Shown piece by piece: positions 14,870 to 24,324 of a DNA stretch of 64,000 nucleotides. This stretch comes from V1-33 sp964523105 (GTDB taxonomy: Bacteria; Verrucomicrobiota; Verrucomicrobiia; Verrucomicrobiales; V1-33). The notes below the pieces were generated by a model, which was given only the letters and a program-made list of their open reading frames with translations, was not told the origin of the DNA and did not search any database. Each line of letters starts with the position of its first letter. The stretch's first letter is position 1. The stretch spans positions 1 to 64,000 of the forward strand of contig CAZFZN010000012.1 of assembly GCA_964523105.1 (NCBI GenBank). Direction: 5' to 3'. The position numbers and the translations under genes were made by a program.

Positions 14870-16213
14870 ATGCACCTGCGATTTCTTCTCTTCCTGACTT
14901 TCTTCTCCATCGCGCACGCGGCTCCCCTGACACTGGCCACGTTTGATGTGGATGCCACGCCGCCGCGCGGATCGCGCATGACTTACGACCCGATGAAAGA
15001 GACGGGCGAACTCTCGCTGCGCTGCCGCGGGATCGTGCTGGCAGGAATGGACAAGCCCGTCGTGCTCTGCGCGATTGACTGGATCGGCATTGCCAATTCC
15101 GCGCACGATGCCTTTCGTGAGGCTCTGGCGGAGGCGGCGGGCACGGAGCGGGATCGTGTGGCCGTGCATGCCCTGCATCAGCACGACGCACCGCTGGCTG
15201 ATTTCGCCGCCGCGGAAATTCTGCGGAGCAAAGGCCGCGACTTTCCTGTGTTCGACGAACTCTACACGCGCGAACTCATTGCGCGCGCGGCGGCGGCGGT
15301 GCGCGCCGGTTTGAAAAACGCGCAGCCTGTGACGCACGCCGGCTGCGGTGTTGCGGACGTGAAGGAGGTGGCCAGCAACCGGCGGATTTACGGGCCGGAC
15401 GGAAAAGTCAGGGCGTTTCGCGCCACGGCGACGAAGGATCCGGCGATCCGCGCCGAGCCGGAGGGAGTGATCGATCCGCAGGTCAGCGTCATCGGCTTTT
15501 GGAACGGAGTGCAGCCGCTCGCAGTGCTGAGTTACTACGCCACGCATCCGCAGAGTTATTACCGCACGGGAATTGCCAACCCCGACTACCCGGGCATCGC
15601 GCGGTTTCTGCGTCAGCAGGCGGTGCCGGTGCCGCTGCACGTGCACTTCACCGGCGCCGGAGGCAACATTGGCGCCGGGAAGTACAACGACGGAGACCCC
15701 GCCAATCGCGCGGTGCTGGCCAACCGCCTCACCGACGGCATGAGCCGCGCGTGGTCGGCCATTGAAAAAGCACCCGTCACCGCTGCCGACATCACGTGGC
15801 GCGTGGAGCCCGTCGCGCTGCCTCCGGGTGCGCACCTTGTCGAAGCGGACCTGCTGGCGGCGCTCGACGGCAAAGACCCGAAAGCCGGCAACATCCTCGG
15901 GGCGGCGACGCAACTGGCCTTTCTCCGCCGCTGTCAGGCTGGCACGACAATTCCCCTCACTTGTCTGGGCATTGGAAACACTCGCGTGCTCCACATGCCG
16001 GGTGAACTCTTCGTGGAATACCAACTCGCCGCCAAGAAGCTGCGCCCGGATTTGAAGATCGCCATGGCCGCCTATGGCGACTACGGCCCCGGCTACATCG
16101 GCACGGCGGTTGCGTACGAGGAAGGCGGCTATGAGACACAAAAATCCTCCTCCTTCGTGTCTCCCGGGGTGGAGGAGGTGCTGACATCCGCCATTAAAAA
16201 ACTTTTGAAGTGA
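14870..16213 (+). CDS. Secreted neutral/alkaline ceramidase-like hydrolase
   Basis: This 447-residue protein has an N-terminal signal peptide (MHLRFLLFLTFFSIAHA). The body matches the N-terminal catalytic domain of neutral ceramidase-like proteins (DVDATPPRG start; HALHQHDAP as a His-rich metal site near residue 105; YYATHPQSYY near 220; FTGAGGNIGAGKYND near 260). In PVC genomes this family is abundant and its substrates are mostly unknown, so ceramide cleavage is not assured. The C-terminal ceramidase domain is absent, as is usual for the bacterial short form. It is transcribed away from the Uma2 gene. The next gene begins 84 bases downstream on the same strand. Confidence 0.75.
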   Translation: MHLRFLLFLTFFSIAHAAPLTLATFDVDATPPRGSRMTYDPMKETGELSLRCRGIVLAGMDKPVVLCAIDWIGIANSAHDAFREALAEAAGTERDRVAVHALHQHDAPLADFAAAEILRSKGRDFPVFDELYTRELIARAAAAVRAGLKNAQPVTHAGCGVADVKEVASNRRIYGPDGKVRAFRATATKDPAIRAEPEGVIDPQVSVIGFWNGVQPLAVLSYYATHPQSYYRTGIANPDYPGIARFLRQQAVPVPLHVHFTGAGGNIGAGKYNDGDPANRAVLANRLTDGMSRAWSAIEKAPVTAADITWRVEPVALPPGAHLVEADLLAALDGKDPKAGNILGAATQLAFLRRCQAGTTIPLTCLGIGNTRVLHMPGELFVEYQLAAKKLRPDLKIAMAAYGDYGPGYIGTAVAYEEGGYETQKSSSFVSPGVEEVLTSAIKKLLK

Positions 16214-16297
16214 TGCGGGAGGCGGGAGGCCGGCCGGATTCTCTGCGGGATTGAAGCGCGCCTTGTGCTGTTCCGTTCTCTCCGGCATGATGGCGGC

Positions 16298-19200
16298 ATG
16301 CCATTGAAGAAGCACGTTCCCCTCATTGCTCTCATCCTAGCCGGAGCATTCCATGTCAACCATACCAGCCGGCAGCCGCATTGTGGGCCATGCACATTGA
16401 TCGCGCAGCAGATGCAGGCAGACAGTGCGCCTTATGAAGAGGACCGCGCGACCGTGGCGGAGAGAGGCGCGCCAGGTCAATTCGTGAAGGCAGCTCAGGC
16501 TGACCGGCCGCCGGCATTTGCTGCATTCGAGGCCTGGGCGGCACGGTGGCGTGAAGCGATGCCCGCGGAGCAATCGCACCTGATTCCGGAGGGTCTCGCG
16601 GTCGCGCAGGAACGCCGCCGCCGCATGGCGGACATGCTGTTGGCAAATCCAGAGCAGGCTTTGCAACTTGCGGTGCCTTACGGCCTGCGAAAGTCGCTGC
16701 CGGCCGAAGTCGCAGCGCTGCTGGAACAGCCGGTGAACAAGATGGGCAGTCTGCAGGTGGCGGCTGCGAAACCGCTGCCGGGCAGGGAAGGGGACACGCT
16801 GGCGGTGACCCGCTGGGCTGAGATTGACGGGCGTGTGTATCAGATCGGTACGTTTGGTGAAGGACTGACCTTTGTTTCCAAACAACGCGTGCCTTTGCAC
16901 GGGATCGCACTGCCGGCAGACGCGGCGACGAACTTCCCGCACAACCCGGCGGTGCGCCCTGGCATGATCATGGCGCTGTCGCCGAATCCGGCACGTGAGC
17001 TGGATGCCGTGGAAATCGCTGACCGCCTTGCCGGAGACGAGACTTGCCCCACGAGCGGCGACGCTGTGCAGAAGAACGACACGCCCGGCATGGTGGAGAT
17101 CGGCGGGAGCATTCACAGCTTTTGCGGCCCGGCGCACATGCGCGAGTGGAGCGCGGCCAAAGTGGAGGAGTTTGCGCTGACGACGCCAGATCCCGATCTG
17201 CCGGTGATGGCCGCGGGCGGCGAGGTTGCGGCGGGCGGCGGGAACATTCCCATCGCCGCCAGCGGCTACACCGAAGGCTACAAACGGATGCTGTTCCTCC
17301 GCCCGCGCTTCTCCGACAGCAGCAGCGCACTGGCCGATACCATTTCCGACTCCCGCGCCACCGCGCTGATGAATGAGTTCATCGCGCACATGTATAATAT
17401 GTCGTGGGGGCGCATTCGCATCGCGCCGCTGGGGCCGGGCGGCTCGCAGTTCACCAGTGCGCTCGCGCTGAACCAGCCCGCTTCCCATTACAACAACGCC
17501 GGCCTTTCGCGACTTTATCCTGACGCCCGCGCTGCGGCGCAGGCGGCGGGTTTCAATCTCGGCGACTACGCCTTCGCTGCCGTCTTCACCGGCGGGCGTC
17601 CGTCCGCAGGCTACGCGGGCCTGGCGTATGTCGGCGGCGTGGGCATTCACATCGCCAACGGCTACTACGGGCTGAGCGTGTTCGTGCATGAGTTCGGCCA
17701 CAATCTCGGCCTGCCGCACGCGCACACCTGGGACACGGGCGACAACAGTATCATCGGCGACGGCTCGAATGTGGAATACGGCAACAACAACGACCCGATG
17801 GGCAGCGGCGGCGATTCCATGCACTACGTGGCCAGTCACAAGGCGCGGCTCGACTGGATTCCCGGCGCTGAAGTGCCGCGCATCGGCACGGCGGGCATCT
17901 ATCGCGTGCATGTTTGCGATGAGCCGCGGAACGGCAACGGTCTGCGCGCCATCCGCGTCGCCCGCAGCGGCAGCCTGGATTACTGGTTCGACTTCCGGCA
18001 GACCATCGGCGGGACCGAGTTTGAGAATGGACTCGTGATGCACTGGGCGAACACGGACGGTAACCAAAGCTACCGCACGGACGCGCTGCCCAAACAAAGC
18101 GGCATCACGCTGCCGGCCGGCAAGACCTTTACCGATCCAAACAACGGCGTTTCGGTCACGCCGCTGCGTGTGGTGAATGCTTTTCCCGGAGCGATGGATG
18201 TCGCCGTCGGATTCAACGCCACAGGCAATCGCGCGCCTGTCGCGCGCCTCATTCAGCACAGCCCGCATGTGGCGAACGGCGCGGTGGCGACGTGGACGGT
18301 GGAGGCCAGCGATCCTGACGGAGACGAACTGGCTTACTACTGGGACTTCGGCAACGACTCGCACTCGTGGGACAACCAGCCGGTGCAGTCGAAATCGTTC
18401 GGCAATGGCGAGTTTGCCATTCACTGCGTCGTGAGCGACACCCGCGGCGGTGTGTGGCGGAAGACCGTCGTGCAGAAATCGGGAACGCCCTCGACGAACC
18501 AGGTCCGCATCAGCGGGCGCGTGGTGAACGGCGAAAGCAAGCCCATGGCCGGCATCCGCGTTTCTACTGACGGTGGCCTCTACGCATGGACCGACAATGA
18601 CGGAAGCTACCAGCTTTGCCGCGTGCCCAAAGGCGTGCATCGCATCGACGCAATGGATGTGGTGGAGAACAAGCTCGCGTTCTCGCGCACGTTCAGCAGC
18701 GGAAGAGACTGGCAGACCGACACCACCGGCGCGGACCTTTCATTCACCGAGGTCTCTCCGGAGATCACGACCCCGCTGGTGGCCAAGCTGGCGACGTGGA
18801 AATACGACGACACCGGAGTGGACCGCGGCACCGCCTGGCGTGCGCCGGCTTACAATGACGCCGCGTGGTCCAGCGGCCCGGGAATGCTCGGCTACGGCAA
18901 CGGCGGTGAAGGCACCGTCATCAGCTACGGCGGTGATGAGGACAACAAGCGCACCACGGCCTATTTTCGCAGGAAGTTCACCGTGACCGATCCGAATGCC
19001 TTCACCGAAGTCCGCCTGCGCGTGAACCGTGACGATGCGGTAATGGTTTATCTGAACGGCACGAAGGTCTTTCAAGACAACTTCTCCAGCAGCGTCAACG
19101 AGACGAACATCACCTACGCCACTACAGCGAATGACGCGGTGGAACCGGGCACTTATCTCCAACAGAACGGCATCAGCAGATCGCTGCTCGTCGCCGGCGA

Positions 19201-21895
19201 CAACTGGCTCTGCGCGGAGGTGCACCAGGTGGAGCCGACGAGCAGCGACCTCGCGTTCGACGCGGAGTTGCTGGGCATTGCGCAGGCCCCGGCACCCGGC
19301 GCGCAGGCGGCCTATCTTACTTCTCCGGAAGGCGGCGCGCTCATTCCGTCCGGCACGGCGAGCGTGACGCTCACCGCCGAAGCCCGCGCGCGCACGGCGA
19401 CGGTGACGAAGGTGGAGTTCTACGCCGACGGCACGAAGATAGGGGAAGACACCGCCGCACCGTATTCCCTGGATTGGAACGCTCCGGCCAATGGCGCGCA
19501 CGCGCTGCACATTGTCGCCAGTTTCAGTGCCGGCACGCCGCTCACTTCGGGCACGGTGCATGTCACCGTCGGTACTCCGCCCGCGACGCTCCTGGCCGCG
19601 GGAAGCGTCTGGAAATACCGCGCCAGCAGCACTGCGCCGCCCGCGAACTGGACGGCGAATGATTTCAATGACAGCGCGTGGGCCAGCGGTGCCGCACAGC
19701 TTGGCTATGGCGACGGAGATGAAGTCACCAACATCAGCCCCGGCGGCACGCGCTACGAACGCGCGCAGTTTCGCCGCACCTTCAATGTGGCCGATCCCGC
19801 CGCGGCCAGCGGTCTGCTCTGTCATCTCGTCCGCGATGACGCCGCCATCGTTTATGTGAATGGCACCGAGGCCTTCCGCCACAACTTCGACGGCGACACG
19901 CCACAGGCCGCGGGACCGGATGAAAACGGCTGGCAACAGGCTGCGGTGGACACGACACTGCTGCGTCCGGGTGTGAACGTCATCGCCGTGGAGATCGTTC
20001 AGGAGAATCCTAACAGCAGCGATGTGAGTTTCGATCTCGCGCTGGAGGCCACGCTCGCCTCACCACGCCCCCGCAGTCTGTATCTCTATCATTCTGCCCC
20101 CATCATTTTGCCAGGCCCCCCTGTGCTGGAGGCCGAAGCCCTCCCCGGCGCAACGCTCACTGTTACCAGAATAGAGTTCTTCTCCGGCGGCGTGAAAATC
20201 GGCGAAGACAACTCCTATCCCTTTGCCTTTACCTGGACGTCGGCCCTCGCCGGCACGCACAGCATCACCGCTGTGGCCACCGACAGCGCCGGCGGCACCT
20301 TTACCGGTGCTCCGGCAGTCCTCACGGTGCTCGCGCCGCCGCAGGCGACCACACTCGTGCAGTGGGGCGATACCTGGAAGTACTGGGACAACGGCACCGA
20401 TCCCGGTCCGAACTGGGTGGGACGCACGAGCTTCGACGACACCGCCTGGCCGGAAGGTCCCGCACGCTTCGGTTATGGCGGCGACGGCGAAGTGACCGGG
20501 CTTTTTGTCAGCGATGCCGGCGCGAAACCTCCCGCGGTTTTCTTCCGGAAGAAGTTCACGGTGCCGGATCCCGCGGCTTACGACGCCCTGCGCCTGCGGG
20601 TCATCCGCGACGACGGGGTTTCCGTGCAGATCAACCGCACCGAACTGCTCCGGGACCATCTTCCGGCGGGAACGCTCACGTTCAGTACCCTGGCGACGGA
20701 AACCGTGGGCGGCAGCGACGAGCAGACACCGTTGGAGATTGTCGTGCCGGCGGCATCGCTGCGGGCAGGGGAGAACCAGTTGACCGTGGAAGTGCACCAG
20801 GCTTCCCCGGCGAGCAGTGATCTGAGTTTCGACCTGGAACTCGCCGGATTGAAATCCCCGGCCCCGGCAGCCCCGGCGGTTTGGCTCACGTCACCGTCCG
20901 CCGGTCAGATCATCCTTTCCAGCGGTGCTTTGAAGTGCGCCATCAGTTATGCCAGCCTCACCTCCGCCATTCAGCGCGTCGATTACTTCGCCGGCACTGC
21001 AAGAATCGGTCAGGCGCTGGCAGCGCCGTGGGACTTCACATGGCCGGAGGCGCTCAAGGGCGGCTATTCTGTCAGGGCGCGCGTACATCTGGCCAACAGC
21101 ACAGCGCTCCACACCGCCCCCGTAGCGGTCACGGTCGTTTCCCCGGCGGTTATTGAGGACCTGATCTGGCCGGGAAGTGATTGGAGGTATTTGGATACCG
21201 GAGTGGTTCCGGGTGCTTCATGGCATTCGAGCAGTTTCAACGACAGCGCATGGAAAACCGGCCGCTCCAGATTTGGGTTCGGCGGAGACGGCGAGATCAC
21301 GGGGATCACGCCCGGTCACATCACTTACTGGTTCCGGAAGTCGTTCACGGTTCCCGCAGGGATCGATCTGTCGGGAGCGAGTCTGCGTGTGATGCGCGAC
21401 GACGGCATCCAGCTTTTTCTCAATGGCAGCCGCGTGTGGCTGAACAATCTGCCGGACCCGCCGGCGGCGGACGACCTCGCCACCAGGACGGTGTCGGGAG
21501 CGGACGAGCAGTTGTGGAACACCGTGCCGCTGTCTCCCTCCGCCCTGCAGCCTGGCAGCAATATTCTTGCCGCTGAAGTGCATCAGGCCAGCGCCATGAG
21601 CAGCGATGTCGCGTTCGACCTGCGACTCCGCATTCAGTGGCTGACACCCGGCGGCTTTGTGAATTCTCCGCCGGCGTCCGCTCCGCGGGCCGTGTTGATT
21701 CCAGGAAGTGACAGTGCCCTGACATTCTACCTCCCGGATCTGCCGGGCCGCATTTACACGGTCGAAAGTTCGCCGAATCTCATGAACTGGACGACGGAAG
21801 GCAGTTTCTTCACCGGCCCGACCGGTCTCAGCGTTCCTCTGGAATGGAACGGCCCGGCGCGGTTCTATCGCGCCAGGTGGCGCGCCAGTCCGTGA
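16298..21895 (+). CDS. Very large secreted metzincin-type zinc metalloprotease with repeated C-terminal modules
   Basis: This 1,865-residue protein begins with a signal-like segment (MPLKKHVPLIALILAGAFH). A zinc site HEFGHNLGLPH at residues 464-474 fits the gametolysin/metzincin pattern HExxHxxGxxH, with a downstream Met region (DPMGSGGDSMHY). After the catalytic part come a PKD-like domain (WDFGNDSHSWDN), a carboxypeptidase-regulatory-like domain (GRVVNGESKPMAGIRVSTD), then four copies of a W-K/R-Y-...-F-x-D-x-A-W jelly-roll module (starting near 18785, 19605, 20350 and 21160) alternating with three Ig-like linkers (VEFYADGTKIGEDTAAPY type). The C-terminal 80 residues carry YTVESSPNLMNW. The start at 16298 was chosen over 16265 because it begins directly at the signal peptide. 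Likely an exported protein-degrading or adhesive enzyme. Confidence 0.85.
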   Translation: MPLKKHVPLIALILAGAFHVNHTSRQPHCGPCTLIAQQMQADSAPYEEDRATVAERGAPGQFVKAAQADRPPAFAAFEAWAARWREAMPAEQSHLIPEGLAVAQERRRRMADMLLANPEQALQLAVPYGLRKSLPAEVAALLEQPVNKMGSLQVAAAKPLPGREGDTLAVTRWAEIDGRVYQIGTFGEGLTFVSKQRVPLHGIALPADAATNFPHNPAVRPGMIMALSPNPARELDAVEIADRLAGDETCPTSGDAVQKNDTPGMVEIGGSIHSFCGPAHMREWSAAKVEEFALTTPDPDLPVMAAGGEVAAGGGNIPIAASGYTEGYKRMLFLRPRFSDSSSALADTISDSRATALMNEFIAHMYNMSWGRIRIAPLGPGGSQFTSALALNQPASHYNNAGLSRLYPDARAAAQAAGFNLGDYAFAAVFTGGRPSAGYAGLAYVGGVGIHIANGYYGLSVFVHEFGHNLGLPHAHTWDTGDNSIIGDGSNVEYGNNNDPMGSGGDSMHYVASHKARLDWIPGAEVPRIGTAGIYRVHVCDEPRNGNGLRAIRVARSGSLDYWFDFRQTIGGTEFENGLVMHWANTDGNQSYRTDALPKQSGITLPAGKTFTDPNNGVSVTPLRVVNAFPGAMDVAVGFNATGNRAPVARLIQHSPHVANGAVATWTVEASDPDGDELAYYWDFGNDSHSWDNQPVQSKSFGNGEFAIHCVVSDTRGGVWRKTVVQKSGTPSTNQVRISGRVVNGESKPMAGIRVSTDGGLYAWTDNDGSYQLCRVPKGVHRIDAMDVVENKLAFSRTFSSGRDWQTDTTGADLSFTEVSPEITTPLVAKLATWKYDDTGVDRGTAWRAPAYNDAAWSSGPGMLGYGNGGEGTVISYGGDEDNKRTTAYFRRKFTVTDPNAFTEVRLRVNRDDAVMVYLNGTKVFQDNFSSSVNETNITYATTANDAVEPGTYLQQNGISRSLLVAGDNWLCAEVHQVEPTSSDLAFDAELLGIAQAPAPGAQAAYLTSPEGGALIPSGTASVTLTAEARARTATVTKVEFYADGTKIGEDTAAPYSLDWNAPANGAHALHIVASFSAGTPLTSGTVHVTVGTPPATLLAAGSVWKYRASSTAPPANWTANDFNDSAWASGAAQLGYGDGDEVTNISPGGTRYERAQFRRTFNVADPAAASGLLCHLVRDDAAIVYVNGTEAFRHNFDGDTPQAAGPDENGWQQAAVDTTLLRPGVNVIAVEIVQENPNSSDVSFDLALEATLASPRPRSLYLYHSAPIILPGPPVLEAEALPGATLTVTRIEFFSGGVKIGEDNSYPFAFTWTSALAGTHSITAVATDSAGGTFTGAPAVLTVLAPPQATTLVQWGDTWKYWDNGTDPGPNWVGRTSFDDTAWPEGPARFGYGGDGEVTGLFVSDAGAKPPAVFFRKKFTVPDPAAYDALRLRVIRDDGVSVQINRTELLRDHLPAGTLTFSTLATETVGGSDEQTPLEIVVPAASLRAGENQLTVEVHQASPASSDLSFDLELAGLKSPAPAAPAVWLTSPSAGQIILSSGALKCAISYASLTSAIQRVDYFAGTARIGQALAAPWDFTWPEALKGGYSVRARVHLANSTALHTAPVAVTVVSPAVIEDLIWPGSDWRYLDTGVVPGASWHSSSFNDSAWKTGRSRFGFGGDGEITGITPGHITYWFRKSFTVPAGIDLSGASLRVMRDDGIQLFLNGSRVWLNNLPDPPAADDLATRTVSGADEQLWNTVPLSPSALQPGSNILAAEVHQASAMSSDVAFDLRLRIQWLTPGGFVNSPPASAPRAVLIPGSDSALTFYLPDLPGRIYTVESSPNLMNWTTEGSFFTGPTGLSVPLEWNGPARFYRARWRASP

Positions 21896-21928
21896 CCAGT
21901 CTCTGAGAGGCGACGGCACCTGCGGCGG

Positions 21929-23014
21929 CTATGGTGCTCTATTGAGCCAGCGCTCGAAGAACTCCCATACCACGGCATTCGCTTTCTCATCCGGCGAATG
22001 CTGCGGGCGATTGGTCATCGCCACGCGGTCCTTTGCGCCCAGCAGCTCATTCACCGCGCGCGCATGATTCAGCGCCGTCCATCGCTCGGGCGGATCTTCG
22101 CTGCCGCCGCTGACGAGGAACGGCCGCGGACAGATGAGCGCGTGGAGGTCTGTGAGGTCGCGTCCGTCCTTCACCAGTTTCGCATAAGGTCCGGTGCGCG
22201 GGTTCTTGTCGGACGGCACGCCGGGCTTGCGCTGTTCCTTGAGCGTTAGGTCCTGGCCGAGATACCACGGCTCCCAGTAGTTTACATTGGGGCGCGACTC
22301 GTCCCAGACGATACCGGGATCGCTCACCATGACGGCGGCGAACTTATCCCACAAGGCCGCAGCGAAGAGCGCCCACTTCCCGCCATAACTGTGACCGGCG
22401 ACGCCGATGCGCCTGGCATCGACCTGCGGCAGCGAGGCCAGTGCCGTCCATGCGTTCGCGGCGACGTAGGCGTGAAATGACAGCGGCTGGCACGCGGCTT
22501 TGCCGGTGTCCGGCTTCCATGCATTGCCGCCAGGGCTGCCGATGCTCAGTGTGACAAACCCGCGCCGGGTCAGTTGCAGCCCGTAGTCGCGAAAAGCGCC
22601 CTTTTCGCCAGGTGTCAGGCCCGCGCTCGTCTCCGGCTCGTAATAGACCACCAGCACCGCGGGAAACGGACCCTTGCCATCCGGCAGCAGCAGCCAGCAC
22701 TCCTGCGACTGCCCCGGCGCGACCTCCAGCTGCACGCGGCGCTGGGTGAAATTTTCCCGCCGCTCCTCGCGCAGAGTTTCCATTTTCGGTTTCTCCAGCA
22801 GCGGCGGCCATTCGCCCATCACGCCGTGCCAGTATTGCAGAATCTCCGCGCGCCGACGCGGCCAGTCTTCAGCTTTGGTCACCTTTGAGCCATCATCAAA
22901 GAGCAGCGGAGAACGATACGTGCCCTGCTTGCCTTCAAACTCCGCAGGAGGCGCGGTCGGTACTCCCGCCCTGACAACTGCGGCAAACAGAACGGTGATG
23001 ACTGCGGTTCTCAT
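21929..23014 (-). CDS. Secreted alpha/beta-hydrolase (acetyl-xylan-esterase/dienelactone-hydrolase-like)
   Basis: This 361-residue protein has a short signal peptide (MRTAVITVLFAAVVRAG). The nucleophile elbow is GHSYGG with S209; the acid and base are probably the D/E of SGGSEDPPERW and the H of RPQHSPDEKAN near the C terminus. The fold region PAVLVVYYEPETS and LSIGSPGG suits the broad esterase group that acts on plant polysaccharide side chains in PVC bacteria; the precise substrate is unknown. Its ATG overlaps the stop of the SGNH-DUF1080 gene by four bases (ATGA), a strong sign of translational coupling and shared function in carbohydrate ester breakdown. Confidence 0.8.
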   Translation of the reverse strand: MRTAVITVLFAAVVRAGVPTAPPAEFEGKQGTYRSPLLFDDGSKVTKAEDWPRRRAEILQYWHGVMGEWPPLLEKPKMETLREERRENFTQRRVQLEVAPGQSQECWLLLPDGKGPFPAVLVVYYEPETSAGLTPGEKGAFRDYGLQLTRRGFVTLSIGSPGGNAWKPDTGKAACQPLSFHAYVAANAWTALASLPQVDARRIGVAGHSYGGKWALFAAALWDKFAAVMVSDPGIVWDESRPNVNYWEPWYLGQDLTLKEQRKPGVPSDKNPRTGPYAKLVKDGRDLTDLHALICPRPFLVSGGSEDPPERWTALNHARAVNELLGAKDRVAMTNRPQHSPDEKANAVVWEFFERWLNRAP

Positions 23015-24270
23015 GGCATTTCCTGAAGGCGGATGCGCCGGTATTCCATCTGCCCGCGGTCGCCTTCAAGGCCGATGGGACCGGTGGGCGGAAGTTTGAA
23101 GGCGGCGTCGAGCACGTCGCCGTTGCAGGTGCAGTGGGCGACGTTGTCTTTCACAGTTACCACCACCTCGTTCCACTGCTGCGGCTGGTAGTTGGGCAGA
23201 TTCTTCCACGGGCCGGCGATTGAATAATCGCGGCACTGGAGCTGCGGCTGGCGGAGGAAGATGCCGCTGTCGGCATTGGGCGTGGCGCGGAATTCCAGTT
23301 TGAGCGTGAAGTTTTTGGGGAACTCCCGCGCCGTCCAGAGCTGCGTGATCCTGCTGTACTCCGGCGGCGTCGTGACCACCAGCCGGCCATTGATGGCCAT
23401 GTAGCGGCCGTCGCTGCTCATCACTTTCCCGTCGAAGGACTCCCTGCTGCCGTCCTTGCCTTTGTAGCCCCAGCCGGTGAGATCCCTGCCATTGAAGAGG
23501 CTCACGAATCCTTCCTCCGGCTTGAAGTTGTCAGGCCCGGGCTTGAGCAATCCGAGCGTCTCCAGCACCGGGCGCAGCGCCGTGGCCCACTTGTCATACC
23601 CGGCCTTATTCGGATGCAGCAGGTCCGGGAACTCCTCCTCTTTGGCATCGCCCTCCGCGTTGGCGAACAGCGGCCACGTTTCGATCATCGTCACCTGCCC
23701 CCGATCCTTCACCGCCGCCGCATAGAGCGCATTGATCTTTTTGATCTGGTCCGCCGGGCGCGACTTCGAGGCGGAGCTGGGAAACACCTGGCAGAGAATC
23801 ACCGGCATCAGCGGACTGTGATGCTGCAGCGCCTCCAGAATCAGCTTCAAATTCCCGGCCACTTGCTCCGGAGACGCCTTCTCTTCCAAATCATTCGTTC
23901 CCATCAGCAGCACCACAGCTTTCGGATTCAGGGAAAGCACATCCTCTTTCAGCCGCAGCAGCATGCCGCGCGTGGTGTCTCCGCTGATGCCGCGGTTGGC
24001 CGTTTTCATCCCCGGGAAGCTCCCGCCGAAGTCATCGCCCCAGCCCTGCGTGATGCTGTCGCCGAGGAAAACGACCGCACCTTTGTCCTCCGCCTGACGC
24101 TTTGCCCAGGCCGTCCGTTTCTCCAGCCAGAGCTTCTGAAACCAGTCGTAGCGGCGAACGGGGCCGGTGCCTGGCAGGCCGTCATCGGTCGAGGGAATGG
24201 CGAGAGGTTCGGCGCCGGCAGAGCAGGAGAGAACGCCGAGGAGCAGTGCGGAGAGCAGGGATTTGATCAT
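23011..24270 (-). CDS. Secreted SGNH/GDSL hydrolase fused to a DUF1080 (LamG-like) domain
   Basis: This is a 419-residue two-domain protein. It has a signal peptide at residues 1-20. The SGNH esterase domain (about 40-245) has block I VVFLGDSITQGW with S72, NRGISGDT, block III LLMGTNDLEE and the DxxH pair in FPDLLHPNKAGY. Residues 255-419 are a DUF1080 (3-keto-disaccharide hydrolase-like) domain beginning FVSLFNGRDLTGW, with NADSGIFLR and WNEVVVTVKDN. This fusion is frequent in Planctomycetes and Verrucomicrobia. It probably deacetylates or cleaves oligosaccharides outside the cytoplasm. Its stop overlaps the start of the next esterase gene by four bases. Confidence 0.88.
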   Translation of the reverse strand: MIKSLLSALLLGVLSCSAGAEPLAIPSTDDGLPGTGPVRRYDWFQKLWLEKRTAWAKRQAEDKGAVVFLGDSITQGWGDDFGGSFPGMKTANRGISGDTTRGMLLRLKEDVLSLNPKAVVLLMGTNDLEEKASPEQVAGNLKLILEALQHHSPLMPVILCQVFPSSASKSRPADQIKKINALYAAAVKDRGQVTMIETWPLFANAEGDAKEEEFPDLLHPNKAGYDKWATALRPVLETLGLLKPGPDNFKPEEGFVSLFNGRDLTGWGYKGKDGSRESFDGKVMSSDGRYMAINGRLVVTTPPEYSRITQLWTAREFPKNFTLKLEFRATPNADSGIFLRQPQLQCRDYSIAGPWKNLPNYQPQQWNEVVVTVKDNVAHCTCNGDVLDAAFKLPPTGPIGLEGDRGQMEYRRIRLQEMP

Positions 24271-24324
24271 GCCCCGATGTAGTCGGGGAGTCCGGCGTCC
24301 TGCAATCCCGTTTGCCGCCCGTGG

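Noticed and set aside
16337..18640. A 767-codon open frame on the minus strand
   Set aside because: It is antisense to the N-terminal and catalytic part of the zinc metalloprotease, whose HEFGHNLGLPH motif fixes the coding strand.
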